Part shown: positions 24,747 through 33,739 of the stretch, one piece after another
Layout of the letters: each line of letters starts with the position of its first letter
Position numbering within the stretch: position 1 is the stretch's first letter
Source: Pseudonocardia sp. MH-G8
GTDB lineage: Bacteria; Actinomycetota; Actinomycetes; Mycobacteriales; Pseudonocardiaceae
Length of the DNA stretch: 64,000 bases
Assembly (NCBI RefSeq): GCF_002262885.1
Contig: NZ_NKYF01000001.1
Span: forward strand, 930,001 to 994,000
Reading direction: 5' to 3'
Made by a program: the position numbers and the translations under genes
Notes under the pieces: model-generated
Databases searched by the model: none
What the model was told of the DNA's origin: nothing
Seen by the model: only the letters and a program-made list of their open reading frames with translations

Positions 24747-25676
24747 TCACCGCACCAGCACCTCGCGCATGGGCGGCCGATCGGCGACCGCGACCGTGGC
24801 GGTGGTCGGGATCCACGCCCCGTCGATCTGCGCGAACTGGGTGAGGGCGCCCCCCGCGTCCGGTACCTCGCAACGGGCGAGCGCGGCGGCGAGGATCTGG
24901 CGGGCCATGACCCCGAGCTGCAGCAGCGACCGGTTCCGGTGCTTGCGCACGCCCAGGTTGACCTGCGCGAGCCCGTCCAGGCCCCGCTGGGAGAAGGTGT
25001 CGAGCAGCAACCCGATCTCCACGCCGTAGCCGGGCGCGAACGGCACCGACTCCAGCAGCTCGCGGGTGCCCGCGTACTCCCCGCCGAGGGGTTGCACGAT
25101 GCCGGCGAGCTCGGGCCGCAGCGCGGCCAGCAGGGGGCGCGCGAGCAGCTCGGTGACCCGTCCGCCGCCCGTGTCGGCCTGCGCCGTCTCCAGCCGCAGC
25201 GGGCGCCGGTAGAAGCCCTTGACCAGCGCCACCCCGCGCTCGGTGAGCAGCGGACCGAGCAGGGCCGGGACGAAGCCGGGATCGAAGTCGACGAGGTCGG
25301 AGTCGAGGAAGCAGACGAGCTCACCGCTGGTGGCCGCGAGCGAGCGCCACAGCACCTCACCCTTGCCCGGCACCGGCTCGAGGTCCGGCAGGACGTCGGC
25401 GCGGTGCACCACCCGCGCACCCGCGGCGGCCGCGACCTGCACCGTCCGGTCGGTGGAGCCCGAGTCCACCACCACCAGCTCGTCGACGAGCGGCGCGGGC
25501 CCGCGCGTCAGCGGCACGATCGCCGCGACGATCGCCCCCACCGTGGCCTCCTCGTCGAGGGCGGGCAGCACGACCGACACGCGCCGCGCGGCCTTCGCCG
25601 TGACCAGCTCCTCGACGCTCCACCCGGGCTCCTGCCACGTCCGGCGGGCGAACCACTGCTCGGTGACCGGATCCAC
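24747..25676 (-). CDS. gpgS: Glucosyl-3-phosphoglycerate synthase
   Basis: 309 residues, GT-A glycosyltransferase (GT81). First step of methylglucose lipopolysaccharide/glucosylglycerate synthesis: NDP-glucose plus 3-phosphoglycerate. Visible: VVLPALDEEATVG, VVDSGSTDRT, the metal-binding DxD in CFLDSDLVDFD, and PLGGEYAGTRELL with the acceptor loop. GTG 25676 has GGAGGAG upstream. In M. tuberculosis this is Rv1208, and the neighbours are the same. Confidence 0.92.
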   Translation of the reverse strand: MDPVTEQWFARRTWQEPGWSVEELVTAKAARRVSVVLPALDEEATVGAIVAAIVPLTRGPAPLVDELVVVDSGSTDRTVQVAAAAGARVVHRADVLPDLEPVPGKGEVLWRSLAATSGELVCFLDSDLVDFDPGFVPALLGPLLTERGVALVKGFYRRPLRLETAQADTGGGRVTELLARPLLAALRPELAGIVQPLGGEYAGTRELLESVPFAPGYGVEIGLLLDTFSQRGLDGLAQVNLGVRKHRNRSLLQLGVMARQILAAALARCEVPDAGGALTQFAQIDGAWIPTTATVAVADRPPMREVLVR

Positions 25677-25705
25677 GGGGCCTCACTCCTCCGGGCGGCG
25701 GCTCC

Positions 25706-26266
25706 TCAAGGGCTCACGGGCCGGGCACAGGCGTCGAGCGCCTCGTCCACGTCCGTGGCGACCACCAGCCGCGTGATCGCCTCCGGGCGGACGAACCCCC
25801 GCTCACCCAGCCCGCGCACCCACTCCAGCAGACCCGCGTAGTGGCCGTCGGGATCGAGCAGCACCACCGGCTTGTCGTGCATCCGCAGGTAGCCGGCCGT
25901 CCACACCTCGAACAGCTCTTCGCAGGTGCCGACCCCGCCGGGCAGCGCCACGAACGCGTCGGCGTGGGCCTCCATCAGCGCCTTGCGCTCGCGCATCGTG
26001 TCGACGACCAGCAGCTCGTCGGAGTCGTGGTCGGCCCACTCCAGGTCCACCAGCGCCTGCGGGATCACCCCGGTGGTGCGGGCCCCGCCCGCTCGGGCCG
26101 CGGCGCCCACCGCGCCCATCATCGCCGCCTTCCCGCCCCCGGAGACGAGCTGCCAGCCGCGGGCGGCGATTCCCTTCCCCACGTCGGCGGCCAGGTCGAG
26201 GTAGTGCGCGGGCAGCCCCTCGATCGAGCCGCAGTAGACGCAGACCGCGAGCTGAGACCGGCTCAA
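25706..26266 (-). CDS. LOG-family protein 1 (Rossmann, cytokinin-riboside phosphohydrolase type)
   Basis: 186 residues. LOG signature PGGVGTCEELFEVW with the upstream VSGGGKAAMMGAV and RERKALM arginine. LOG enzymes release base from nucleoside 5'-monophosphates; Rv1205 is the best-known mycobacterial member and this copy matches its size. The TTG start at 26266 overlaps the stop of the next LOG gene (TTGA) and has GGGAGGAAG upstream; no better start exists. Confidence 0.88.
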   Translation of the reverse strand: MSRSQLAVCVYCGSIEGLPAHYLDLAADVGKGIAARGWQLVSGGGKAAMMGAVGAAARAGGARTTGVIPQALVDLEWADHDSDELLVVDTMRERKALMEAHADAFVALPGGVGTCEELFEVWTAGYLRMHDKPVVLLDPDGHYAGLLEWVRGLGERGFVRPEAITRLVVATDVDEALDACARPVSP

Positions 26267-27027
26267 TGTGCTTCCTCCCAGGCCCGCCACGCCTCCTGCA
26301 CGATCCCGACCGCGTCGTCGACGTCGTCGGTGAGGTGCAGCAGCGCGAGGTCCTTCTCCCCGATCTTGCCGCTGTCGAGCACCGTCTTGGCGATCCAGTC
26401 GTAGAGCCCGCCCCAGTACTCGGTGCCCAGCAGCACCACCGGGAACTTCGTGACCTTCTTGGTCTGCACGAGCGTGAGCGCCTCGAACAGCTCGTCCAGC
26501 GTGCCGAACCCGCCGGGCAGGCAGACGAACGCCTGCGAGTACTTCACGAACATCGTCTTGCGCGCGAAGAAGTAACGGAAGTTGATGCCCAGGTCCACCC
26601 AGTCGTTGAGGCCCTGCTCGAACGGCAGCTCGATGCCCAGCCCGACGGAGAACCCGCCCGCGTCCGAACAGCCCTTGTTGGCGGCCTCCATCACGCCGGG
26701 ACCACCGCCGGTGATCACCGCGAAGCCGGCCTCCGCCAGTGCGGTGCCCAGCGCCCGGCCCTGGGCGTACTCGAGGTGGTCGCGCGGGGTGCGCGCCGAG
26801 CCGAAGACGGTGACCGCGCGCGGCAGCTCGGCGAGCATGCCGAAGCCCTCCACGAACTCCGCCTGGATCCGCATGACCCGCCACGGGTCGGTGTGCACCC
26901 AGTCGCTCGGGCCGCGCGAATCCAGCAGCCGCTGGTCGGTGGTGGTGGGTTCGTTGCGCCGCTCGCGGCGCAGCACCACCGGGCCCCTCTGCTTCTCCTC
27001 GGGCCGCCGATCACCGTTCGTGCTCAT
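26263..27027 (-). CDS. LOG-family protein 2, longer form
   Basis: 254 residues. Same Rossmann fold: VTVFGSARTP, ITGGGPGVMEAANKG, PFEQGLNDWVDL and the signature PGGFGTLDELFEAL. It has an extra charged N-terminal region (about 1-60) that LOG-1 lacks. It is probably a nucleotide-monophosphate phosphoribohydrolase, yet may differ in substrate. TACTGT stands 7 bases before ATG 27027, so this gene can start its own leaderless transcript besides read-through from dapE (26-base gap). Confidence 0.88.
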   Translation of the reverse strand: MSTNGDRRPEEKQRGPVVLRRERRNEPTTTDQRLLDSRGPSDWVHTDPWRVMRIQAEFVEGFGMLAELPRAVTVFGSARTPRDHLEYAQGRALGTALAEAGFAVITGGGPGVMEAANKGCSDAGGFSVGLGIELPFEQGLNDWVDLGINFRYFFARKTMFVKYSQAFVCLPGGFGTLDELFEALTLVQTKKVTKFPVVLLGTEYWGGLYDWIAKTVLDSGKIGEKDLALLHLTDDVDDAVGIVQEAWRAWEEAH

Positions 27028-27034
27028 GCCCGCC

Positions 27035-27040
27035 ACAGTA
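27035..27040 (-). promoter_or_regulatory. -10 box of leaderless LOG-2 transcript
   Basis: TACTGT on the minus strand, 7 bases before ATG 27027, inside the short dapE-LOG gap. Confidence 0.45.
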
Positions 27041-27053
27041 GTGACCGCGGGTG

Positions 27054-28115
27054 TCAGGCGAGGAAACGGCGGAGGACGTCGACGGCCTCGGTGATCCGCG
27101 CGAGCTCGACGTGCTCCTCGCGGGTGTGGGCGAGGTTCGGGTCGCCGGGGCCGTAGTTCAGGGCGGGGATGCCCAGGGCCGCGAAGCGGGAGACGTCGGT
27201 CCAGCCGTACTTGGCCGAGGGCCGCGTGCCGGTGGCGGCGAGGAACTCCTGCGCCGCGGGCGCGGCCAGGCCCGGCAGGGCGCCGGGTGAGAGGTCGGTG
27301 ACGGCGAGCTCGAAGCCGTCGAACACCTCCCGCACGTGCTGCTGCGCCGCGGCCACGTCGCGGTCGGGGGCGAACCGGAAGTTGACGGTGACCACGCACT
27401 CGTCGGGAACGACGTTGCCGGCCACCCCGCCCGCGATCCGCACTGCCTGCAGGCCCTCGCGGTAGCGGCACCCGTCGATGTCGACGTCGCGGGCCGAGTA
27501 GCCGGACAGCCGCCGCAGCACGGGCTCGGCCGCGTGCACGGCGTTCTCCCCCAGCCACGACCGGGCCGAGTGCGCCCGACGTCCGCGGGTGGTGATCTCC
27601 GCGCGCAGCGTGCCCTGGCAGCCGGCCTCGACGGCGCCGTTCGTCGGCTCACCGAGGAGCGCGAGGTCGGCGGCCAGCCAGCCGGGGTGCTCGCGCTCGA
27701 TGCGCCCGAGCCCGTTGCGGTCGGCCTCGACCTCCTCGCAGTCGTAGAACACGAAGGTCAGGTCGTGGCGCGGCTGCGGCAGCGCGGCGGCGAGGTGGGC
27801 GAAGACGGCGTCGCCCGCCTTCATGTCCGACGTGCCGCAGCCGTAGAGCCGCTCGCCGTCGCGGCGGCTCGGCACGTTGTCGGCGATCGGCACCGTGTCG
27901 ATGTGGCCGGCGAGCAGCACCCGCCGCTCGCGGCCCAGGTTCGTCCGCGCCAGCACGGCGTCCCCCGACCGCAGCACCTGCAGGTGCGGGGCCTGCTCGC
28001 GCAGCGCGTGCTCCAACGCGGAGGCGAGCGCCCCCTCGTCCCCGGAGACGCTGGGCACGTCCACGAGCGCGGCGCACAGCTCGACGGGATCGGCGGTGAG
28101 GTCGAGGCGGGTCAC
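27054..28115 (-). CDS. dapE: Succinyl-diaminopimelate desuccinylase
   Basis: 353 residues, M20 di-zinc peptidase fold. Hydrolyses N-succinyl-LL-DAP to succinate and LL-DAP in lysine and cell-wall synthesis. Metal-site motifs: [39 protein letters not shown] with the general-base Glu, and the C-terminal [17 protein letters not shown] 28115 is preceded by TAGCGT at 6 bases and no Shine-Dalgarno. Divergent from dapD, the enzyme two steps earlier. Confidence 0.94.
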   Translation of the reverse strand: MTRLDLTADPVELCAALVDVPSVSGDEGALASALEHALREQAPHLQVLRSGDAVLARTNLGRERRVLLAGHIDTVPIADNVPSRRDGERLYGCGTSDMKAGDAVFAHLAAALPQPRHDLTFVFYDCEEVEADRNGLGRIEREHPGWLAADLALLGEPTNGAVEAGCQGTLRAEITTRGRRAHSARSWLGENAVHAAEPVLRRLSGYSARDVDIDGCRYREGLQAVRIAGGVAGNVVPDECVVTVNFRFAPDRDVAAAQQHVREVFDGFELAVTDLSPGALPGLAAPAAQEFLAATGTRPSAKYGWTDVSRFAALGIPALNYGPGDPNLAHTREEHVELARITEAVDVLRRFLA

Positions 28116-28121
28116 GCGGCG

Positions 28122-28127
28122 ACGCTA
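28122..28127 (-). promoter_or_regulatory. -10 box of leaderless dapE
   Basis: TAGCGT on the minus strand, 6 bases before GTG 28115. The identical hexamer serves dapD on the other strand. Confidence 0.55.
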
Positions 28128-28163
28128 CCGTCGGGGGCGTTCCGGTCGGGACCCTCGGGCCGT

Positions 28164-28169
28164 TAGCGT
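28164..28169 (+). promoter_or_regulatory. -10 box of leaderless dapD
   Basis: TAGCGT, 7 bases before GTG 28177; no ribosome site is present. Confidence 0.55.
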
Positions 28170-28176
28170 TGTGGGC

Positions 28177-29112
28177 GTGAGTACCGCACCGCGCATCGAG
28201 GGCGCCTCCGGCACCGGCCTGGCCACCGTGACCGCCGACGGCACCGTCCTGGACACCTGGTTCCCCGCCCCCGCACTCGGCGCCGACGCGCCCGACGTCG
28301 CGGCCGACCTGGAGCCGCTGGCCGGCGAGGACGACGTCCGCGGCGTGCGCACCGTCGTGGTGCGGTCGGCGATCGCCTCCCTCGCCGACCCGCCCGCCGA
28401 CGCCTCCGACGCCTACCTGCGGCTGCACCTGCTCAGCCACCGGCTGATCGCGCCGCGCGAGGCGAACCTGGACGGCTTGTTCGGTGTGCTGGCCAACGTC
28501 GTGTGGACCAACCACGGGCCGTGCCCCGTGCCGGACTTCGAGCGGACCCGCGCCCGGCTGCGCGCCCGCGGGCCGGTGACCGTGTACGGCGTCGACAAGT
28601 TCCCGCGCATGGTCGACTACGTGGTGCCGGCCGGCGTGCGCGTCGCCGACGCCGACCGCGTCCGGCTGGGGGCCCACCTGGCCGCCGGGACCACGGTCAT
28701 GCACGAGGGCTACGTCAACTACAACGCGGGCACGCTCGGCACGTGCATGGTCGAGGGGCGCATCTCGGCCGGCGTGGTCGTCGGCGACGGCTCGGACGTC
28801 GGCGGCGGCGCCTCGATCATGGGGACCCTGTCCGGCGGCGGCAAGGAGGTGATCTCCGTCGGGAAGCGCTGCCTGCTCGGCGCCAACGCCGGGATCGGCA
28901 TCTCGCTGGGCGACGACTGCGTCGTCGAGGCCGGGCTGTACGTCACCGCCGGCACCAAGGTCACGCTGCCGGACGGGCACACCGCCATCGCCCGCACGCT
29001 GTCCGGGCAGAGCGGGATCCTGCTGCGTCGCAACTCGCTCAGCGGGGCCGTCGAGGCGCTCCCGCACAAGGGCGAGGGCATCGCGCTCAACACCGCGCTG
29101 CACGCCAACTGA
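28177..29112 (+). CDS. dapD: Tetrahydrodipicolinate N-succinyltransferase
   Basis: 311 residues, near the 317 of M. tuberculosis DapD. Transfers succinyl from succinyl-CoA to tetrahydrodipicolinate. N-terminal alpha/beta domain, then a left-handed beta-helix with hexapeptide repeats (about 165-265; [35 protein letters not shown]). The long frame reading in from 27877 is dapE antisense; the GTG at 28177 agrees with homologues and with the -10 box. The stop overlaps the next ATG by one base (TGATG). Confidence 0.94.
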   Translation: MSTAPRIEGASGTGLATVTADGTVLDTWFPAPALGADAPDVAADLEPLAGEDDVRGVRTVVVRSAIASLADPPADASDAYLRLHLLSHRLIAPREANLDGLFGVLANVVWTNHGPCPVPDFERTRARLRARGPVTVYGVDKFPRMVDYVVPAGVRVADADRVRLGAHLAAGTTVMHEGYVNYNAGTLGTCMVEGRISAGVVVGDGSDVGGGASIMGTLSGGGKEVISVGKRCLLGANAGIGISLGDDCVVEAGLYVTAGTKVTLPDGHTAIARTLSGQSGILLRRNSLSGAVEALPHKGEGIALNTALHAN

Positions 29113-30038
29113 TGGCCCGCCCCGCGCCCGACGCGCTCGACCTCCCGGCACCGCTCACGGCCGCGCCGTCCGACCCGCCCGTGCACCACGTGCGCGCCGC
29201 CCTGGACCTGCGCCTGCGGGCGCTCCTGCGCCACGACCCCGGCACGCGCACCGGCAGCGACATCGAGGACCTGCACCAGATGCGGGTGGCGGTGCGCCGC
29301 ATGCGGGCCACCCTGACGGCCGCCCGCCCGCTGCTCGATCCCGGGTGGGCCGGCGGGCTGCGGGCCGAGCTGGGCTGGCTGGGCCGCGGCCTCGGACCGG
29401 TGCGCGACCTCGACGTGCTGCTGTTGCGGCTGCGCGGGGAGATCGCCGGGCTGCCCGACCGCGAGCGCACCGCGGGAGGTGTGCTCGTCGAGGCGGTGGA
29501 GGCGGAACGGGTGCAGGCGCGCGCGGCGATGCTCACGGTCCTCGACGCCTCGCGCTACGCCGCGCTGCTCGAGCGGCTCGCCGACGCCGTCCGGCTCCCG
29601 CTGCCCACGCCGTCGGCCACCCGGTCGCAGCCCGACCTGCTCGACCTGCCCCGCGCCGAGTTGCGCAAGCTGAGCCGCGACGTGCGGCGGGCGGGCGCGG
29701 AACCGCCCGACGAGGTGCTGCACGCGCTGCGGATCCGCGCGAAGCGCGTGCGCTACACCGGCGAGCTGATCCAGCCCGCCGTGCGGGGCACACCGGCGGG
29801 CCGGCGTCTGAAGGGCCTGGTCACCGCCGCAGCCGCGCTGCAGGAGGTCCTCGGCGACCACCAGGACGCGTGCGTGGCCGAACTGCGCATCCGCGAGCTG
29901 CTCGACGGGCTCGGCGACGTCGTCGACGCGCACGTGGTTTTCGTGGCCGGCCGGCTCGTGGAGCGCGAGCGCACCCGTGCCGAGGCGAAGCGCGACGAGT
30001 GGCAGGCCGCGTGGGCGGACGTCGCCGCCGCCGGCTGA
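29112..30038 (+). CDS. CHAD-domain protein
   Basis: 308 residues. The conserved histidine alpha-helical domain spans most of the protein; hallmark basic/His motifs are VHHVRAALDLRLRALL, EDLHQMRVAVRRMRATL (about 56-72), GPVRDLDVLL and ALRIRAKRVRYTGEL. CHAD domains bind polyphosphate or other polyanions and localise to polyphosphate granules. No CYTH (triphosphatase) domain is fused, unlike many homologues. It is translationally coupled to dapD by a TGATG junction; why the two are linked is not obvious. Confidence 0.88.
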   Translation: MARPAPDALDLPAPLTAAPSDPPVHHVRAALDLRLRALLRHDPGTRTGSDIEDLHQMRVAVRRMRATLTAARPLLDPGWAGGLRAELGWLGRGLGPVRDLDVLLLRLRGEIAGLPDRERTAGGVLVEAVEAERVQARAAMLTVLDASRYAALLERLADAVRLPLPTPSATRSQPDLLDLPRAELRKLSRDVRRAGAEPPDEVLHALRIRAKRVRYTGELIQPAVRGTPAGRRLKGLVTAAAALQEVLGDHQDACVAELRIRELLDGLGDVVDAHVVFVAGRLVERERTRAEAKRDEWQAAWADVAAAG

Positions 30039-30054
30039 TCCCTCCGGGAACCGG

Positions 30055-31137
30055 TCAGGGCTTCAGGCGCGCAACGGCCTCGTCGATCCGCTCGTCGGTG
30101 GCGGTGAGCGCCACCCGCACATGTTGGCCGCCCGCCGGACCGTAGAACTCGCCGGGCGCCACGAGGATCCCGGCCTCTGCCAGCCGCCGCACCGTCACCC
30201 GGCCCGGCTCGCCCGCGGTGGCCCACAGGTACAGCCCGGCCTCGGAGTGCTCGATCCGGTACCCCGCGGCCTCGAGAGCCACGCGCAGGCGGGCCCGGCG
30301 CCGTTCGTAGACCTCCGCCTGCGCGCTGACGTGCGCGTCGTCACCCGCCGCCGCCTCCATGGCCGCCTGCACCGGCCGGGGCACGATCAGCCCGGCGTGC
30401 TTGCGCACCTCGAGCAGCGCCGCGACGAGCCGCGGGTCGCCCGTGACGAAGCCCGCCCGGTAGCCGGCGAGGCTGGAGGACTTGGACATGGAGTGGACGG
30501 CGAGCAGTCCCTCGTGCGAGCCGCCGCAGACATCGGGGTGCAGCACCGAGGGTGCGCCGTGGGACAACGACAGGTAGCACTCGTCGGACGCCACGACGGC
30601 ACCGCGCTCGCGGGCCCAGTCGACCACCTTGCGCAGGTGCGCGGCCGGCAGCACCCGCCCGGTGGGATTGGACGGCGAGTTCAGCCACACCAGCGCGACG
30701 CGCCGCGGCCCGAGCGCCGCAGTCGAGTCGGACCGGACGTACTGGGCGCCGGCGAGCCGGACCCCGACCTCGTAGGTCGGGTAGGCGAGCTCGGGGATCA
30801 CCACCGTGTCGTCCGTGCCGAGCCCGAGCAGCGTGGGCAGCCAGGCGACGAGCTCCTTGGAACCGATCGTCGGCAGCACCGCCACCGGGTCGACGGTGAC
30901 GCCGAACCGGCGCTGCAGCGACCCGGCGACCGCGGTGCGCAGGGACTCCGGGCCGTGCGTCGTGGGGTAGCCGGGGACGTCGGCGGCCGGTCCGGCCAGC
31001 GCGTCGCGCACGATCCCGGGAACCGGATCCACCGGGGTGCCCACCGAGAGGTCGACGATCCCGCCGGGGTGGGCGGCCGCCAACGCCTTGTCCTCGGCGA
31101 GGCTGTCCCAGGGGAAGTCGGGCAGCGAGAACGTCAC
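30055..31137 (-). CDS. dapC: Succinyldiaminopimelate aminotransferase (actinobacterial DapC type)
   Basis: 360 residues, class I/II PLP aminotransferase. Motifs: [10 protein letters not shown] near the N-terminus, [26 protein letters not shown] and the PLP lysine in [16 protein letters not shown]. It corresponds to Rv1178, immediately after fdxC, and is the aminotransferase usually assigned to this step in actinobacteria. Its GTG overlaps the ferredoxin stop (GTGA). With dapD and dapE close by, three consecutive steps of the succinylase branch are encoded within 4 kb. Confidence 0.88.
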   Translation of the reverse strand: MTFSLPDFPWDSLAEDKALAAAHPGGIVDLSVGTPVDPVPGIVRDALAGPAADVPGYPTTHGPESLRTAVAGSLQRRFGVTVDPVAVLPTIGSKELVAWLPTLLGLGTDDTVVIPELAYPTYEVGVRLAGAQYVRSDSTAALGPRRVALVWLNSPSNPTGRVLPAAHLRKVVDWARERGAVVASDECYLSLSHGAPSVLHPDVCGGSHEGLLAVHSMSKSSSLAGYRAGFVTGDPRLVAALLEVRKHAGLIVPRPVQAAMEAAAGDDAHVSAQAEVYERRRARLRVALEAAGYRIEHSEAGLYLWATAGEPGRVTVRRLAEAGILVAPGEFYGPAGGQHVRVALTATDERIDEAVARLKP

Positions 31138-31460
31138 TCGTCGTGCTGCTGCGGGGGCAGGCTCAGGGCCGGCTCGACATCCTTGTTGACCTTGCCGACC
31201 TTGGAGGCGCCGCCGGGCGAGCCCAGCTCGTCGAAGAAGTCGACGTTCGCCTTCGTGTAGGCGGTCCACTGGTCGGGCACGTCGTCCTCGTAGTAGATCG
31301 CCTCGACCGGGCACACCGGCTCGCAGGCACCACAGTCGACGCACTCGTCGGGGTGGATGTAGAGCATCCGCCCGCCCTCGTAGATGCAGTCGACCGGGCA
31401 CTCCTCGATGCAGGCCTTGTCGAGCAGGTCGACGCAGGGCTCGGCGATCACGTAGGTCAC
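31134..31460 (-). CDS. fdxC: 7Fe-type ferredoxin
   Basis: 108 residues. Two cluster-binding motifs: [17 protein letters not shown] (3Fe-4S plus one 4Fe ligand) and [12 protein letters not shown] (4Fe-4S), then the acidic C-terminus of the FdxA/FdxC 7Fe class. Low-potential electron carrier, equivalent to Rv1177. GTG 31460 is preceded by GGAGGAT; the longer upstream frame has no similarity to the family. Confidence 0.95.
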   Translation of the reverse strand: MTYVIAEPCVDLLDKACIEECPVDCIYEGGRMLYIHPDECVDCGACEPVCPVEAIYYEDDVPDQWTAYTKANVDFFDELGSPGGASKVGKVNKDVEPALSLPPQQHDE

Positions 31461-31600
31461 GGACGATCCTCCACGCGGGCGAACTAGGGACGTCCCACAG
31501 TATGTCTCGCGCTCCCCGCACATCGGGAGCCGGGGCGGTGTGAGAACCGTCGTAGCGAAGTCGATCGCCATGGCGCCGCCCGGGCGGGCACCATGTCCGC

Positions 31601-32560
31601 GTGGAGATCCCGGACGCGCTGGTGGGGACGCGGGTGGCGCTGCGGCACCGCGTCGGCGAGCGCGACGGGCGTCCCCTGCTCACCGACGCGGTCGGCGAAC
31701 TCGCCGCCGACGGGCCCGCCGCGGTCGTCGTGCGGACCCGGCGCGGGCCCGTGCGGGTCGAGCGCGCTGCCGTCGTCGCGGTGCGGGCGGTACCACCCGC
31801 GGTGCCCCGCCGCGCCCCGCTCGCGGCGGTGATCCGGCTGGAAGGGCTCTGCGCGGACGCCTGGCCCGCGCAGGTCGAGCGGCCGCTCGGCGGGTGGCGG
31901 CTGCGCGCCGCCGGCGGGTACACCGGACGCGCGAACGCGGCGCTCGCGCTCGGCGACCCCGGGCTGCCCGTGCCCGCCGCGCTGGAGGCGGTGCGCGACT
32001 TCGCCCGCGAGCACGGTGTCGCGCCCCGCGTGCACGTGCCCGTCGGTTCCCCCTGGGACCGCGCGGTGGCCGCGGCCGGCTGGGTGCTCGACGTCGGTCA
32101 CGCCCGGGGCGCCGAGGTGTCGGTGCTGGTGGCCCCGGTCGGCGAGGCACCGCCGGACGAGCGGATCGACCTGCCCGCACAGCCGTCGCAGGACTGGTGG
32201 GAGCTCGCGGTCGGCGGTCCGCCGACGCCCGCGCAGCGGCAGGTCCTCGCCGGGGCGCCGGACACCGCCTTCGGGATGCTGCGCGACCGGGAGGGCACGC
32301 TGCTCGGGCAGGTGCGTGCCACCGTCGTGGCCGACCACGTGCACCTGTCGACGCTCGCGGTCGTGCCGGAAGCGCGCCGCCGTGGCCACGCCGGCGCGCT
32401 GCTGGCGGCCGCGGGAGCCTGGGGCGCCGCGCACGGGGCCCGGTGGGCGGTGCTGCAGGTTGCCCTCCAGAACGACGGTGCCCGCGCGCTCTACGACCGG
32501 CTCGGCTACGTCGAGCACCACCGCTACCGCTACCTGGTGCCGCCCGCCGAGGGGTCCTGA
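31601..32560 (+). CDS. GNAT-family N-acetyltransferase
   Basis: 319 residues. The C-terminal GNAT domain shows acetyl-CoA motif A ([19 protein letters not shown], about 245-263), then [24 protein letters not shown]. The first ~75 residues form a small beta-rich domain ([25 protein letters not shown]) seen in actinobacterial GNAT proteins of this position, and the middle is a degenerate second GNAT half. Acceptor unknown. GTG 31601 has no Shine-Dalgarno. The 3' end overlaps the convergent mshB-operon gene by 31 bases. Confidence 0.82.
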   Translation: MEIPDALVGTRVALRHRVGERDGRPLLTDAVGELAADGPAAVVVRTRRGPVRVERAAVVAVRAVPPAVPRRAPLAAVIRLEGLCADAWPAQVERPLGGWRLRAAGGYTGRANAALALGDPGLPVPAALEAVRDFAREHGVAPRVHVPVGSPWDRAVAAAGWVLDVGHARGAEVSVLVAPVGEAPPDERIDLPAQPSQDWWELAVGGPPTPAQRQVLAGAPDTAFGMLRDREGTLLGQVRATVVADHVHLSTLAVVPEARRRGHAGALLAAAGAWGAAHGARWAVLQVALQNDGARALYDRLGYVEHHRYRYLVPPAEGS

Positions 32561-33306
32561 GGCCGCCGGAGGCGCGCCTCGGCCTCGCGCGCCGCCTTCT
32601 TCAGGCCGGACCACTCGCCCAGGTACTTCCCCACCGCGCCGACCACCGGGAGCATGCCCAGCCCCTCGTGCAGCAGGTTGCCGTGCGGGCGCTTGTCGAG
32701 CTCGTCCTCCACGGCGAACAGGGCGCGCCCCAGCCGCCACACCGCCCGCCCGACGCGCGCGAGGGTGGGCGAGGATCCCTTCTCCGCGAGGTCCCCGGTC
32801 AGCTCGGCGGCCCGGGCATCGGCCGCGACGTCCTCGGCGTCCGTGGCGGCGACGACGTGCAGCTCGCGCTCGAACATCACCGCCCCGAGCAGGTTGACCA
32901 GGCCGTCCTCGTCGCGCACGCCGTGCTCGCCCGCGATGGCCACGAGCAGCAGGCCCTGCCCGGCGGCGCCGACCGCCTTCGACACCGGCAGCCGGTTGGC
33001 CAGCGCCCCGCCGAGCCCCGGGACCGCCGCGATCAGGGTGGTGAACCGGCCGACGCGGCGCACCCACCAGCGCGAGCGGGCCGGCACGTCCATCGCCGCC
33101 CACGCCGCCGTACCCGGCACCTCGACGGCGGCGAGCGCGTCGAGGACCCGCTCGCGCAGGTCCCGGTCCGCGCCCCCGTCCGCGGCGACGCGCGTGCGAA
33201 GGCCGAACGGGTCCGACTCCCGCAGCCCGTCGAGCACGGGCCGGGTGGCCCGGACGAAGGGCCGCAGGATCGCGACGATCGCCCGGTCCGGGATGTGCTC
33301 AGCCAC
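32530..33306 (-). CDS. Uncharacterised protein, third gene of the mshB operon
   Basis: 258 residues. I do not recognise a named family with confidence. It has a moderately hydrophobic Gly/Ala-rich stretch (about 95-140; FTTLIAAVPGLGGALANRLP, GAAGQGLLLVAIAGEHG) that could be a membrane hairpin, resembling EcsC-like proteins, and an amphipathic, basic C-terminus (KKAAREAEARLRR). It overlaps the preceding membrane-protein gene by 8 bases, so it is co-translated. Function unknown. Confidence 0.75.
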   Translation of the reverse strand: MAEHIPDRAIVAILRPFVRATRPVLDGLRESDPFGLRTRVAADGGADRDLRERVLDALAAVEVPGTAAWAAMDVPARSRWWVRRVGRFTTLIAAVPGLGGALANRLPVSKAVGAAGQGLLLVAIAGEHGVRDEDGLVNLLGAVMFERELHVVAATDAEDVAADARAAELTGDLAEKGSSPTLARVGRAVWRLGRALFAVEDELDKRPHGNLLHEGLGMLPVVGAVGKYLGEWSGLKKAAREAEARLRRPQDPSAGGTR

Positions 33307-33739
33307 CGGCGTCGGCCCGCTCGCGGTAACGCTCCTCCAGCACGGCGCGCACCGCCCACAGCCCGGCGCCGATCCCGCCGGCGAGCAGCAGCAGCGACTG
33401 CCAGTTCGCCGCCAGCATCGCGTCGCCGCCCGGTCCGAACAGCCCCAGCACGACCACGGCCACGACCCACGCCGTGAGCGGCGCGCCCGCGACGGCCGGG
33501 CGACCGTCGATCTCACCCGCCCGGCGCACGAGCCACGGCAGCACGAGGATCGACAGCACGGCGCCCATCGGCAACGGGATCCCGCTCGTGTAGAGCGGGG
33601 TGAACACCAGCCCGAAGGCGCCGAGCAGCAACCCGTTCACGACGAGCAGCACGAGCAGCGCGGCGCCGGGCACCAACGGCTCGGGTGCTTCCGGCACGAG
33701 CATCCGCTCCTCGGCGTCCTCCGCGGTCCGCTCAACCAT
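33299..33739 (-). CDS. Small integral membrane protein (Rv1171-like)
   Basis: 146 residues with four predicted helices: about 22-45 (GAALLVLLVVNGLLLGAFGLVF), 50-70, 86-104 (PLTAWVVAVVVLGLFG) and 110-132. Position directly after mshB matches Rv1171. It overlaps mshB by 8 bases and the next gene by 8 bases. No function known; mycothiol export or a chaperone role would be a guess. Confidence 0.85.
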   Translation of the reverse strand: MVERTAEDAEERMLVPEAPEPLVPGAALLVLLVVNGLLLGAFGLVFTPLYTSGIPLPMGAVLSILVLPWLVRRAGEIDGRPAVAGAPLTAWVVAVVVLGLFGPGGDAMLAANWQSLLLLAGGIGAGLWAVRAVLEERYRERADAGG

